Shown here: piece by piece, positions 18,243 to 27,119 of the stretch | How positions within the stretch are numbered: the first letter of the stretch is position 1 | Layout: each line of letters opens with the position of its first letter | Origin: Thalassotalea euphylliae | Lineage (GTDB): Bacteria > Pseudomonadota > Gammaproteobacteria > Enterobacterales > Alteromonadaceae | Assembly (NCBI RefSeq): GCF_003390335.1 | Contig: NZ_QUOU01000001.1 | Span: 4,402,001-4,466,000, forward strand | Direction: 5' to 3' | DNA length: 64,000 bases | Made by a program: the position numbers and the translations under genes | Notes under the pieces: generated by a model | What the model was told of the DNA's origin: nothing | The model's database searches: none | Seen by the model: only the letters and a program-made list of their open reading frames with translations

Positions 18243-20066
18243 TTATTCAAGCGCACTGTCAGCTTGATTTACAAAGTCAGCGGCGTGATTCATCACGTGG
18301 AAAATCAAGCTTTGCTCGTTTGTCCCCGTCACTAAATGCGCGCCTGGCCCCATAGCATAGACACCAACATCTTCGCCTGCGTGCGTTTCAGAGCTCAGCG
18401 GGATTAGTGCTTCCTGATGGAACCCCGAAGACTCAGTGCTCACAGTCGTTAAGTCTTGGCGGTCGTTGACTATGTCCATACCGTAGGCGACATCAGCATT
18501 GGTTTCGTTACCGAGATTTTTGAAGCCTCGGCCATTGGTGTAACCAACCGTAGTGTAAGGTAAGCCATCCGCCGCTAAGCTCGGCTCTTCACTGCCAACA
18601 CTCACCACTTTGCCTAGAATTGGGTTACCGCGCTTGGGATAACCCGCAATGGTAAAGACATGGCTATGATCGGCCGTGACGATAATTAAAGTGTCTTCTG
18701 GGTTTGTTGCTTTTACTGCGGCATCAACCGCTTTGGCAAATTCAATGGTATCCGTTAAGGCATTGTAAGCACTGCCAGCATGGTGACCATGATCGATACG
18801 CCCCGATTCAACCATTAAGAAAAAACCATCGTCGTTGTTAGCTAACATATCAATCGCTTTGGCGGTCATTTGTGTTAACGATGGCTCACCTAACGCGTCT
18901 TCATTGCGGTTTGCTTCATAACGCATATGAGATTCGTTAAATAACCCAAGCACGCGCTCAGTGGTTGCCGGATTGATCGCATCAAACCCTGCTTGGTCAA
19001 TAACATACTGACCCGCTGTGTATTTTGCCTGCCATTCAGCCGTTAAATCGCGGCCATCGGTGCGATCGCCCTCAACACTGCTGACTGCATCGGCGGTGTT
19101 GAACGCGGCGTCTTTTGGCAGGAAGTGACGGCGACCACCGCCAAACATCACTTCAATACCGTCAACATCTAAGCCGGCGAAACGTGCTTCGAGATTAGTT
19201 TCAAAGTTAACTAATTGCGCAGCTATATCTTGGCAACCTGCCGCCACCGCCTCTGCTGGCATATCCGACACATCTTCCCAATTGCGATCGGCAGATTTGG
19301 CATAGGTAGCTGCTGGCGTTGCATGGGTGATTCGCGCGGTTGAAATAACGCCCGTTGATTTACCCGCAATTTCAGCCATCTCCAGTGCGGTAACCAACTC
19401 TTGGCTTGATACCGATGAACAATCGCCACGAGAGACACCCTCTGCGACGCCAATTACGCCGACATCGGTTTTCACGCCAGACATCATCGCGGTCATAGTA
19501 CCTGCCGAGTCAGGAGTTTGTGCATCAACATTGTAGGTTTTTGCAAAACCTGAATACGGGAATTTGTCGAAACTTAATTCGTATTCTTCGCCATCTAAAC
19601 CTGCTTGCTGCCCCGCCATAATGCGCGCTGCCGTAATGGTTGAAATGCCCAACCCGTCACCGACAAATAAGATCACGTTTTTCGCTTGGCCCTTCGCTAT
19701 TTCAATCGCCTCAGCGCGGCTTTGCGCGATTTCTACTCGACGCTTAGCTTGGCTAAACCAGGTATTTGTGCTGGTAACCTCAGCTGCACCGCCAGTCACG
19801 TTGGTAATTGTTGGTGAACAGACAAACTCAGTGGCGTCAACTTCACCCGATTCAAGCGTGTTGTTGCCGTTATCATCTAAGCCAGAATCAATTTGCACAC
19901 CACCGTTTAAACAGTTGGCGTTGCCGACAGCCAAAGGCGTTTGCACCACTAAGCTATTTAAGCCATTGGCGCCATCAGCCCCGTTTGTACCATCTCGGCC
20001 GTCGTCACCATCACAGCCTGCTAAGGCGACCAAAATTGACAACGATAAAAGTTTCAAAGTTTTCAT
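18243..20066 (-). CDS. Alkaline phosphatase lipoprotein with collagen-like N-terminus
   Basis: Phosphomonoesterase that releases phosphate from organic esters at the cell surface. The signal peptide ends in a lipobox (LAGC), followed by a short Gly-X-Y run (GDDGRDGTNGADGANG) and a small Asp-rich domain to about residue 90. The PhoA-type catalytic domain follows: GDGLG metal site, PDSAGT with the nucleophile Ser, VESGRIDHGHHAG, TADHSHVF and SSETHAGED metal ligands. It begins 10 bases after the second phosphatase gene, with TAGGAG before its ATG. The two proteins are close paralogues, which indicates a tandem duplication followed by gain of the anchor domain. Confidence 0.93.
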   Translation of the reverse strand: MKTLKLLSLSILVALAGCDGDDGRDGTNGADGANGLNSLVVQTPLAVGNANCLNGGVQIDSGLDDNGNNTLESGEVDATEFVCSPTITNVTGGAAEVTSTNTWFSQAKRRVEIAQSRAEAIEIAKGQAKNVILFVGDGLGISTITAARIMAGQQAGLDGEEYELSFDKFPYSGFAKTYNVDAQTPDSAGTMTAMMSGVKTDVGVIGVAEGVSRGDCSSVSSQELVTALEMAEIAGKSTGVISTARITHATPAATYAKSADRNWEDVSDMPAEAVAAGCQDIAAQLVNFETNLEARFAGLDVDGIEVMFGGGRRHFLPKDAAFNTADAVSSVEGDRTDGRDLTAEWQAKYTAGQYVIDQAGFDAINPATTERVLGLFNESHMRYEANRNEDALGEPSLTQMTAKAIDMLANNDDGFFLMVESGRIDHGHHAGSAYNALTDTIEFAKAVDAAVKATNPEDTLIIVTADHSHVFTIAGYPKRGNPILGKVVSVGSEEPSLAADGLPYTTVGYTNGRGFKNLGNETNADVAYGMDIVNDRQDLTTVSTESSGFHQEALIPLSSETHAGEDVGVYAMGPGAHLVTGTNEQSLIFHVMNHAADFVNQADSALE

Positions 20067-20076
20067 GTCACTACTC

Positions 20077-21657
20077 CTAGTCGTTTAACAAGCCAAGTGC
20101 TTGATTGATTAAATGAAAGACCACGTTTTGCTCAACTACGCCCTGCGCTAAATGCGCGCCAGGGCCTTTCGCATGTAGTGAAATATCTTCACCGGCGTGG
20201 GTTTCTGAACTCAGTGGAATAGTGGTTTCTTGGTGAAAACCAGGCGTAGTAGTGTCAACCGCAGTAATGTCTTTGCGACCAGCATTGGGGTCAATACCGT
20301 AAATTGCATCGGCGTTAGTTTCGCTGCCTAAATCAGCAAAACCACGGCCATTAGTGTAACCCAGTGTCGTGTATGGCATACCGTCAGAAGCCAAGCTTGG
20401 CTCGTCACTCCCAACAGCAACAACTTTGCCTAAAATGGGGTTACCGCGCTTAGGATATCCCGCGATGGTAAACACATGGCTGTGATCCGCAGTTACCAGA
20501 ATTAAGGTATCTTCTGGGTTGGTGGCATCGGCAGCCGCTTGTACCGCTTTAGCAAATTCAACAGTGTCATTAAGGGCATTGTACGCATTACCGGCGTGAT
20601 GACCGTGATCAATACGACCTGATTCCACGACTAAGAGGTAACCTTTGTCGTTGTTATCCAAAATATCAATCGCTTTGCTCGTCATTTCTGACAACGATGG
20701 CTCACCGGCAATATCATTAGCGCGATCGGCTTCGTATTGCATATGTGATTCGTTAAACAAGCCAAGTACCTTGGTCGCTGTTGCAGGGTCGATAGCATCA
20801 AACCCCGCCTTGTCCATCACATAAGCACCATGTTCATAAGTTGCTTGCCACTCTGCCGTGAGATCGCGACTATCGGTGCGATCACCTTCGACTTCACTAC
20901 GGGCATCGGCACTATTGAAGGCAGCGTCTTTTGGTAAGAAATGGCGACGACCGCCGCCCATGGCAACTTCGATACCATCGACATCAATCCCGGGAAAACG
21001 CATTTCTAGGTTTTTTTCAAAATTAACAAGCTGTGAAGCAATATCTTCACAGCCGCCAGCAGCGGCTGCCTCTGGCATATCTGATACGTCTTCCCAGTTG
21101 CGGTCTGCCGATTTTGCATAGGTCGCCGCAGGTGTTGCATGGGTAATTCGCGCCGTAGAGATAACCCCCGTTGATAAGCCGCGAATTTCAGCAAGCTCAA
21201 CGGCACTGACCAGTTCATTACCTTTCACCGTCGCGCAATTACCGCGTTCGATGTCTTCATCGACACCAATCACACCGACATCCGTTTTTACCCCGGAAAT
21301 CATTGCGGTCATGGTGCCTGCTGAATCCGGTGTTTGTGCGTCGACATTGTAGGTTTTCACTTGTGCTGAATAGGGGAATGTTTCGAATGACAGGTAGCCC
21401 TCTTCCCCTGATTGGCCAGCCATTTGTCCTTGTAAAATACGCGCCGCCGTTAAGGTAGAAATCCCCATGCCATCACCAACGAACAAAATGACATTTTTCG
21501 CTTTGTCTTTGGTGTTTTGTTGAAGCTTGGTATTGATCACTTGCTCTGCATTGCTGTACCACGCACTTGATTTTTGTATCTCTGGTAGCACGGCAGCGTG
21601 TGCGCTCGTGGCTAAGAGCGAAGCTATTAGCGAGCGAAGCATCCATCGAGAGTACAT
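20077..21657 (-). CDS. Periplasmic alkaline phosphatase
   Basis: Secreted phosphomonoesterase of 526 residues with an ordinary signal peptide (cleavage near AHA-AV). The catalytic residues match its neighbour: GDGMG, PDSAGT, ESGRIDHGHHAGN, TADHSHVF and SSETHAGED, in the PhoA order. It is the promoter-proximal gene of a three-gene unit; AGAGGAACGAG precedes the ATG and a candidate Pho box lies about 110 bases upstream. Induction in phosphate starvation is therefore likely. Position 328 of E. coli PhoA (Lys) corresponds to His here, as in many marine enzymes. Confidence 0.94.
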   Translation of the reverse strand: MYSRWMLRSLIASLLATSAHAAVLPEIQKSSAWYSNAEQVINTKLQQNTKDKAKNVILFVGDGMGISTLTAARILQGQMAGQSGEEGYLSFETFPYSAQVKTYNVDAQTPDSAGTMTAMISGVKTDVGVIGVDEDIERGNCATVKGNELVSAVELAEIRGLSTGVISTARITHATPAATYAKSADRNWEDVSDMPEAAAAGGCEDIASQLVNFEKNLEMRFPGIDVDGIEVAMGGGRRHFLPKDAAFNSADARSEVEGDRTDSRDLTAEWQATYEHGAYVMDKAGFDAIDPATATKVLGLFNESHMQYEADRANDIAGEPSLSEMTSKAIDILDNNDKGYLLVVESGRIDHGHHAGNAYNALNDTVEFAKAVQAAADATNPEDTLILVTADHSHVFTIAGYPKRGNPILGKVVAVGSDEPSLASDGMPYTTLGYTNGRGFADLGSETNADAIYGIDPNAGRKDITAVDTTTPGFHQETTIPLSSETHAGEDISLHAKGPGAHLAQGVVEQNVVFHLINQALGLLND

Positions 21658-21764
21658 ATCTCGTTCCTCTGAAGTTTGTTATATGTTTGAAGTTGCTTTT
21701 AGGGGCTATGTGTTGGCCTATTTAGACGTTTTTATGAATCTCGCCCCAGCAGCCAACCGAATAT

Positions 21765-21782
21765 AAGAGAGAAAAATGACAG
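21765..21782 (-). promoter_or_regulatory. Candidate Pho box
   Basis: Read on the minus strand, the 18 bases CTGTCATTTTTCTCTCTT match the PhoB consensus CTGTCATAWAWCTGTCAY at 14 positions, with a perfect first half-site. It points toward the alkaline phosphatase operon and lies 108 bases before the ATG. A TATATT hexamer overlaps and follows it. This is a prediction by inspection. Confidence 0.5.
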
Positions 21783-21951
21783 TTACGTGGCGCCTTCATG
21801 ACTGGCGTATGAACAATTGTTTACACAACATTTATGGTTGTCCTCTGACTGTCATACCTATGGGTAACCGTGAGTAAGCATTGCAATTAACGCGCAACTA
21901 GCAGATTATCGGCTATCATTGACTCCAAATTAGGCATAAATAGGGCTATTT

Positions 21952-22443
21952 ATGACGACTGATAACACAACAAGTAACACCGTTGAATTTCGTTTTCTCG
22001 CTGAACCAACCGACGTAAATTTTGGCGGAAAAGTGCATGGTGGAATGGTGATGAAATGGATTGACCAAGCTTCTTATGCTTGTGCTGCACAGTGGAGTAA
22101 GCACTATTGCGTCACCGTATCCGCAAATGCTATTCGCTTTATTCGCCCTATTTTAGTGGGACAGTTAATTAGCCTTACGGCGCGCATTGTGCACACGGGT
22201 AAATCGAGCATGCATATCTATGTGGTCGTCAAAGCGGGTGATCCAAAAACAGGTAAGCAAGCGGTCACTAATCGCTGTTTTATCACCTTTATGGCGGTTG
22301 ACGATACGGGTTACCCCACACCCGTTCCGGCATACACGGCACAAACAGAAGAAGATAAGCAATTAGAAAAAGTGGCCATTCAAGCGAAAGACTTTGCCAA
22401 AAAACTCGACAGTGAGTTTGAGGATAAATTAGGGTGGAAATAA
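21952..22443 (+). CDS. Hotdog-fold acyl-CoA thioesterase
   Basis: Cytoplasmic enzyme that hydrolyses acyl-CoA esters. The 163-residue protein is of the YciA/BACH size and shows the family segments DVNFGGKVHGGMVMKWIDQASYACA, with the catalytic-helix Asp, and FIRPILVGQLISL. The C-terminal tail is charged. AGGG precedes the ATG at a normal distance. Chain-length preference cannot be told. A short inverted repeat (AGGGTGG with CCACCCT) overlaps its stop codon. It is divergent from the alkaline phosphatase operon. Confidence 0.88.
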   Translation: MTTDNTTSNTVEFRFLAEPTDVNFGGKVHGGMVMKWIDQASYACAAQWSKHYCVTVSANAIRFIRPILVGQLISLTARIVHTGKSSMHIYVVVKAGDPKTGKQAVTNRCFITFMAVDDTGYPTPVPAYTAQTEEDKQLEKVAIQAKDFAKKLDSEFEDKLGWK

Positions 22444-22476
22444 CACCACCCTAAAAATGATAAGCCGAGTCGGTAT

Positions 22477-23304
22477 TTATTTTTGGCGACGTACCAGCAT
22501 AGCCAATGGCAGTAATAACATTAACCAAGTGGCAGGTAGTGGCACTGCGGTTGTGGACTGATTATTAAGTGAGCCAGCTGATGCTGCGGTTAATCCCGAG
22601 GTGTCTAAAAAGCTAAGCGACAGTGTATTCCAACCATCTGCTTCACCACCATAAGCGCGAGCTGATACCGAAGTAATCACATAAAAAGACTGACCATTAT
22701 CAATATCAAACGACAAGCGGCCAGGCATATTGACATCTGCACCGGAAGATATAAATTCACTGTCGTTGCCACCAGGCTCTAAATCGCCACCAAATTCAAA
22801 GTAGAGCGAAGCAAAATCAGGGTACCATTCCAGGCTATCACCAATTAATACACCAACATCTGCACGCAGTTGTAAATAATTACGCGAACTAAACTCAGTA
22901 ATTGAACCATGCAAATTGTAATCTAAGTCGATGGTGTGATTATCAGCGCCTTCATAAGTAAAACGCTGTACGCCAAACGCATTGGCCGTGCCACGACTGC
23001 CAAACTCTGAACTGGCAAACACTTTTAATGTTGGCAAGTAACCAGAGCCGGATAAATCAGCATATGCTCTGCCGTAACCGTAAAGGTCATGTTCCAATGT
23101 TGCTGTTGTTTGATGCTCTCCACCGTCATTTTCCCCGGCGAATCTACCGCCGTTTGCACTCGTACAACTTCCTGCACTGCAGTTACTTGCACTACCAGCG
23201 TTCGCTTGAACGCCCCACCCTTGAATAAGCGATGCCGATACATGCTGAGAAAAAGTTAGAAACGAAAAGAGAAACGCGAGTCCTAGTTTTTGTTTTTTAA
23301 GCAT
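22477..23304 (-). CDS. VPLPA/PEP-CTERM-sorted extracellular protein
   Basis: A 275-residue exported protein with a signal peptide (cleavage near VSA-SL) and a C-terminal sorting tail: VPLPATWLMLLLPLAMLV followed by RRQK. This is the tripartite PEP-CTERM type signal recognised by an exosortase. The middle domain is rich in Gly, Ser and Tyr, beta-strand-like and otherwise unrecognised, with two cysteines in a SNCSAGSC segment. AAGGAG stands before the ATG. A sigma-54-like promoter lies 40 bases upstream, which fits the RpoN control reported for PEP-CTERM genes. No exosortase gene is in this window. Confidence 0.82.
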   Translation of the reverse strand: MLKKQKLGLAFLFSFLTFSQHVSASLIQGWGVQANAGSASNCSAGSCTSANGGRFAGENDGGEHQTTATLEHDLYGYGRAYADLSGSGYLPTLKVFASSEFGSRGTANAFGVQRFTYEGADNHTIDLDYNLHGSITEFSSRNYLQLRADVGVLIGDSLEWYPDFASLYFEFGGDLEPGGNDSEFISSGADVNMPGRLSFDIDNGQSFYVITSVSARAYGGEADGWNTLSLSFLDTSGLTAASAGSLNNQSTTAVPLPATWLMLLLPLAMLVRRQK

Positions 23305-23675
23305 TTACTGCTCCTTGCTGCTTGATAAGACAACCGACAATCAGCAAAGGTCATACCAGAGAAAACATTTCATTTAATTTCAACCACTTATAAAAGCACA
23401 TTTGAACAAAAAATTTTCATCTGTAAAGAATGCAGACAATTAACTGTATGCTTTTCAACCATTTATTTGATATTTGTTTAATCAGCTGAGTAAAAAATGG
23501 CAGTCATCGATTTACCGCGGCTTTGACTCAAAACTCGCGTTTGCTTCGTATGCTCAATAATCTCCACAACACGTTTGCGGCTAAAACGGTGATTTATCGT
23601 TTTTTTCGTTTAAAAGCTGTTGGTTACTATAAATACTTGGCACAATGAGACTATCTTTAAGTAACGGAAGTATTA
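23305..23675. other. Divergent intergenic region
   Basis: It separates the VPLPA protein gene from the protease gene. It holds the sigma-54-like site at 23344-23359. The remainder is AT-rich, and I see no ORF, RNA or repeat in it. Confidence 0.5.
23344..23359 (-). promoter_or_regulatory. Candidate sigma-54 promoter for the VPLPA protein gene
   Basis: Read on the minus strand, CTGGTATGACCTTTGC carries the -24 GG and -12 GC pairs at exactly the spacing of the RpoN consensus TGGCAC-N5-TTGC; 13 of 15 defined positions agree on my count. A start about 12 bases downstream would leave a leader of roughly 28 bases before the ATG at 23304. Confidence 0.5.
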
Positions 23676-24941
23676 ATGAAGGTATTAATTACACTGCTGT
23701 TTATTGTCAGCCCGCTATTTTCTCTGACTAAGCTGTACGCTGCTGAGCAGGCAGGCACAATATTCAAACAGCTTGCCCCCTCGCTCTACCAAATTCGACT
23801 GATTGATAAGGCGAGCGGTGAAAAATCCACTATCGGCTCGGGCTTTCAAATCACAGCTGATGGCTTAATTGCGACCAATTACCATGTTATTTCCGGCCAC
23901 GCACAATACCCAGAAAAGTATCAAATTCAGTATTTGGATCACCAAGGAAATAAAGGGCAACTAACATTAGCCAGTGTTGATGTGATCAATGATTTAGCGC
24001 TGGTCAAACGAGCAGTTTCAGCGCCCATGTCATTTTTTTCCATTGCCGAGCAAGCACCAACGAAAGGCGAAAAACTTTTCTCACTAGGTAACCCTCACGA
24101 TCTGGGCATGATTGTCGTGCCAGGTACTTACAATGGCCTCAAGAAAGAGTCATTTATTGATAAAATCCATTTTACGGGTTCAGTGAATTCTGGGATGAGT
24201 GGTGGCCCTGTGGTCAATAAAACAGAGCAAGTCGTGGGTGTAAACGTTGCAACTTCAGGCAATCAGATTGGCTTTTTAGTGCCGCATGACAAGCTGGCCA
24301 AATTGTTTCATGACTACCAACAAGCGGCACCTGAGACGATAGAGCAACAAATGGCGGAGCAACTGACCGCCAATCAGCAAGCCATGGTAGAGACATTACT
24401 GACCAGCAAATGGCACAAAAAAATGTTAGGCAACGGCATTATTCCAACCATTGATGTCCCTTTTATTCGTTGTTGGGGGGAATCAAATGCCGACAAGCAA
24501 GACGCGTTAATTTATTCGGCGATGGCCAATTGCGCGATGGATGAAGATACCTTTATCGACAACAACTTTTTTACCGGCGGTATTGAAATGCAATTTCAAT
24601 ACATGGAAACCAATAAAATTAGTGACTTGAAGTTCTATCACTTATATCAGCGACAAATCGCTCGCGCGGCGGCGAATAACAAAGCCACCAAAGACGATGT
24701 CACAGAGTTCGCGTGTCATCACGATATTGTGATGCCGTCTTCTAACCTAATTAACAACAAAAGTATTTTGTGCACACGAAATTACAAAAAGTTTCCAGAC
24801 TTATACGACGTACTTTATTTGGGACTATCAGTGGATAAAAATACCCAAGCGCTGATCAGTCACTTCACCATTGCGGGTGTTGAAAAAGCAATGGCATTGG
24901 CCTTTACCAAGCAGTTTATGGAGTCAGTGTCATGGAAATAA
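23676..24941 (+). CDS. Trypsin-like serine protease, periplasmic
   Basis: A 421-residue exported protease of the Deg/trypsin fold. After a signal peptide (cleavage near LYA-AE) the catalytic triad is clear: His 70 in TNYHVI, Asp 106 in VINDLALV and Ser 175 in NSGMSGGPVV. No PDZ domain follows. Instead there is a second domain of about 200 residues with four cysteines that I do not recognise. GGAAG precedes the ATG. The downstream FHA-domain gene overlaps it by 10 bases, so the two are co-translated and probably act together, perhaps as a membrane signal or quality-control pair. Confidence 0.85.
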   Translation: MKVLITLLFIVSPLFSLTKLYAAEQAGTIFKQLAPSLYQIRLIDKASGEKSTIGSGFQITADGLIATNYHVISGHAQYPEKYQIQYLDHQGNKGQLTLASVDVINDLALVKRAVSAPMSFFSIAEQAPTKGEKLFSLGNPHDLGMIVVPGTYNGLKKESFIDKIHFTGSVNSGMSGGPVVNKTEQVVGVNVATSGNQIGFLVPHDKLAKLFHDYQQAAPETIEQQMAEQLTANQQAMVETLLTSKWHKKMLGNGIIPTIDVPFIRCWGESNADKQDALIYSAMANCAMDEDTFIDNNFFTGGIEMQFQYMETNKISDLKFYHLYQRQIARAAANNKATKDDVTEFACHHDIVMPSSNLINNKSILCTRNYKKFPDLYDVLYLGLSVDKNTQALISHFTIAGVEKAMALAFTKQFMESVSWK

Positions 24942-25897
24942 TCGTCGAAGAGCTGAGTAAAGGGCACAAGTTAATTGGTCGCCACAAATACAATAACGGC
25001 TCAGTAAAAGTGGGTAGAGCCTATAACAATGACATTATTGTGAGTGACCCCCATGTTTGCCCTCAACATTTATCCATCAACTACGATGGTGAGCATTGGA
25101 TCGTCACCGATCACGATAGCCTCAATGGCTCTTTTCTTGGACAAAGTAAAACGGTTGCCAATGGTCATATCGTAAAATCAGGTGACGTTATTGCACTGGG
25201 CAACAGCCAAATACGCTTGGTGTTTCCTGATCACCCAGTATCGGCTAGTGTACCTTTTAGCGCGTTTGAAACTTTAATCAACTTGGCTCGTAACCCATTG
25301 GTTATCGTTGTCAGCATTATGCTGTTTACCTTAGCTTCTGGCTGGTTAACTTATTTGGATAAAGGAAAAGAAGTTAACTTTACCCAGCTTTTGGTACCTG
25401 CTATTGGTATGGCATTGGTCTTTTCTATCTGGCCGGCACTTGTGTCTATGGTGTCGCACTTAACCAAAAACGATGCCAGAGTACTGCACCAAATCGGCAC
25501 TTGTTTTGTGTTTTTCTTGCTACTGATGTTAACCGACATAGTGCAAGCCTTGGTGAACTTCAACACCTCAGGTAATTGGCCTGTTGCGTGGTTAACTTAC
25601 CTACTGCCCATTGCTGTTGCCTTTACCATGTTTTGGCTAAATTGCTATATCGGCTTCCATATGAGCGATCGCCGCCGCCTTGCAACAGCCGCCAGTTTAA
25701 CCCTAATTTTCTTCGGTGGTAGCGCGCTCATTCACTTTAGTAAGCAACCTGAATTTAATCCGCGGCCACAATATGACGCGACGATTATGCCGCCAAACTT
25801 CTTGTTATCTGCCAGCAGTGACGTTGATGAGTTTTTAACCGATGCTGAAAAATTATTTGAGAAAACCCGGCAGCAATCACTTAAAGCACAAAAGTAG
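24932..25897 (+). CDS. FHA-domain membrane protein
   Basis: A 321-residue protein with an N-terminal forkhead-associated domain (about residues 20-105: VGRAYNNDI, then PQHLSINY and the SLNGSFL turn), which binds phosphothreonine peptides in the cytoplasm. Five or so hydrophobic helices follow from about residue 125 to 280, anchoring it in the inner membrane. The gene overlaps the protease gene by 10 bases, with GGAG placed upstream inside the protease frame. No kinase or phosphatase gene is nearby, so the phosphopeptide partner is unknown. Confidence 0.85.
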   Translation: MEIIVEELSKGHKLIGRHKYNNGSVKVGRAYNNDIIVSDPHVCPQHLSINYDGEHWIVTDHDSLNGSFLGQSKTVANGHIVKSGDVIALGNSQIRLVFPDHPVSASVPFSAFETLINLARNPLVIVVSIMLFTLASGWLTYLDKGKEVNFTQLLVPAIGMALVFSIWPALVSMVSHLTKNDARVLHQIGTCFVFFLLLMLTDIVQALVNFNTSGNWPVAWLTYLLPIAVAFTMFWLNCYIGFHMSDRRRLATAASLTLIFFGGSALIHFSKQPEFNPRPQYDATIMPPNFLLSASSDVDEFLTDAEKLFEKTRQQSLKAQK

Positions 25898-25957
25898 TGG
25901 TGCCCTAATACCTGATTTAGCGAAGCTAATTTGGATTAAAGTAGAAAAGTAGTAAAA

Positions 25958-26006
25958 CAAAAAAGCGAGTAAGGTTATCTCAATGGCAACCTTCACTCGC
26001 TTTTTT
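25958..26006. terminator. Bidirectional terminator between FHA gene and trpS
   Basis: A stem pairs GCGAGTAAGGTT at 25965-25976 with AACCTTCACTCGC at 25988-26000 (one bulged C). It is flanked by an A-run on the left and six Ts on the right. It can stop transcripts from both convergent genes. Confidence 0.9.
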
Positions 26007-26055
26007 AATGCTTTGTTATCACGACAACCGTAACATCGCACGGTTGTTATCGCTG

Positions 26056-27060
26056 CTAAGGCTTAGCAACAAACCCTATTGCATCATAAACACTCGTTAA
26101 TACTTTGCTTGCGTGAGCAGAAGCTTTCTCAGCGCCGTCACGCATCACTTGGTTTAAGAATGTTTGGTCTTCGCGGTATTCTTGGTAACGCGCTTGAATT
26201 GGCTCTAATAGTGCAACCACAGCTTGAGCAACATCACCTTTAAGGTGACCATACATTTTGTCTTCGTATTCTGGCACTAAACTTTCAACTGACTTACCTG
26301 TTGCACAAGATAATAGTGACAGCAAGTTAGACACACCCGGTTTTTCAGCAACATCGAAGTAAATACGCGCTTGCTCGTCAGAATCTGTTACGGCACGTTT
26401 GATTTTCTTAGTGATTTTCTTAGTGTCTTCTAACAAGCCAATAAAGTTGTTGGCATTGTCGTCTGATTTTGACATTTTCTTGAGAGGATCTTGCAAACTC
26501 ATAATGCGGGCACCAAATTCCGGAATATGTGGATCAGGTACCGTAAAGATATCACCGTATAAGTTATTAAAGCGGGTGGCGACATCGCGAGCCAGCTCTA
26601 AGTGTTGCTTTTGATCATCGCCGACAGGCACGCGATCAGCATTGTAAAGCAAAATATCAGCAGCCATTAACACTGGATACGTAAACAAGCCAGAGTTCAT
26701 ATTCGCTTCAGACTTTTGTGACTTGTCCTTGTATTGGGTCATCCGGTTTAGCTCGCCCATTTGGGTATAACAATTTAGTACCCAGCTCAGCTGTGCGTGC
26801 TCTGGCACGTGCGACTGAATAAAAATGGTGCTCTTTTGTGGATCAACACCACAGGCAAGGTACAAAGCTAAGCCATCTAATGTCGCCTTTCTAAGCGCAG
26901 CAGGGTCAGGACGAACGGTAATTGCATGCTGATCGACAAGCATGTAATAGCACTCATGATCATCTTGCATACCAACCCACTGCTTGAGTGCGCCTAGGTA
27001 GTTGCCTATCGTCAATTCGCCAGATGGCTGACAGCCACTTAATACAATTGGTTTACTCAT
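26056..27060 (-). CDS. trpS: Tryptophanyl-tRNA synthetase
   Basis: Charges tRNA-Trp with tryptophan in the cytoplasm. The class I signatures are in place: TIGNYLGAL (HIGH-type motif, about residue 17) and KKMSKSDDN (KMSKS motif, about residue 194). The length of 334 residues equals the E. coli enzyme. GAGAG precedes the ATG. It follows rpe by 59 bases on the same strand, as in the dam-rpe-gph-trpS operon of enterobacteria, except that gph is missing from between them. Confidence 0.97.
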   Translation of the reverse strand: MSKPIVLSGCQPSGELTIGNYLGALKQWVGMQDDHECYYMLVDQHAITVRPDPAALRKATLDGLALYLACGVDPQKSTIFIQSHVPEHAQLSWVLNCYTQMGELNRMTQYKDKSQKSEANMNSGLFTYPVLMAADILLYNADRVPVGDDQKQHLELARDVATRFNNLYGDIFTVPDPHIPEFGARIMSLQDPLKKMSKSDDNANNFIGLLEDTKKITKKIKRAVTDSDEQARIYFDVAEKPGVSNLLSLLSCATGKSVESLVPEYEDKMYGHLKGDVAQAVVALLEPIQARYQEYREDQTFLNQVMRDGAEKASAHASKVLTSVYDAIGFVAKP

Positions 27061-27119
27061 TTTGCTCTCTATAACTTAAATTACTTTGACTTGCTGACTC
27101 ATTACTGCCAGATAGCTTT

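Noticed and set aside
21849..21866. A second Pho box on the plus strand before the thioesterase
   Set aside because: Only the first half-site CTGTCATA matches; the rest gives about 11 of 18, too weak beside the minus-strand site.
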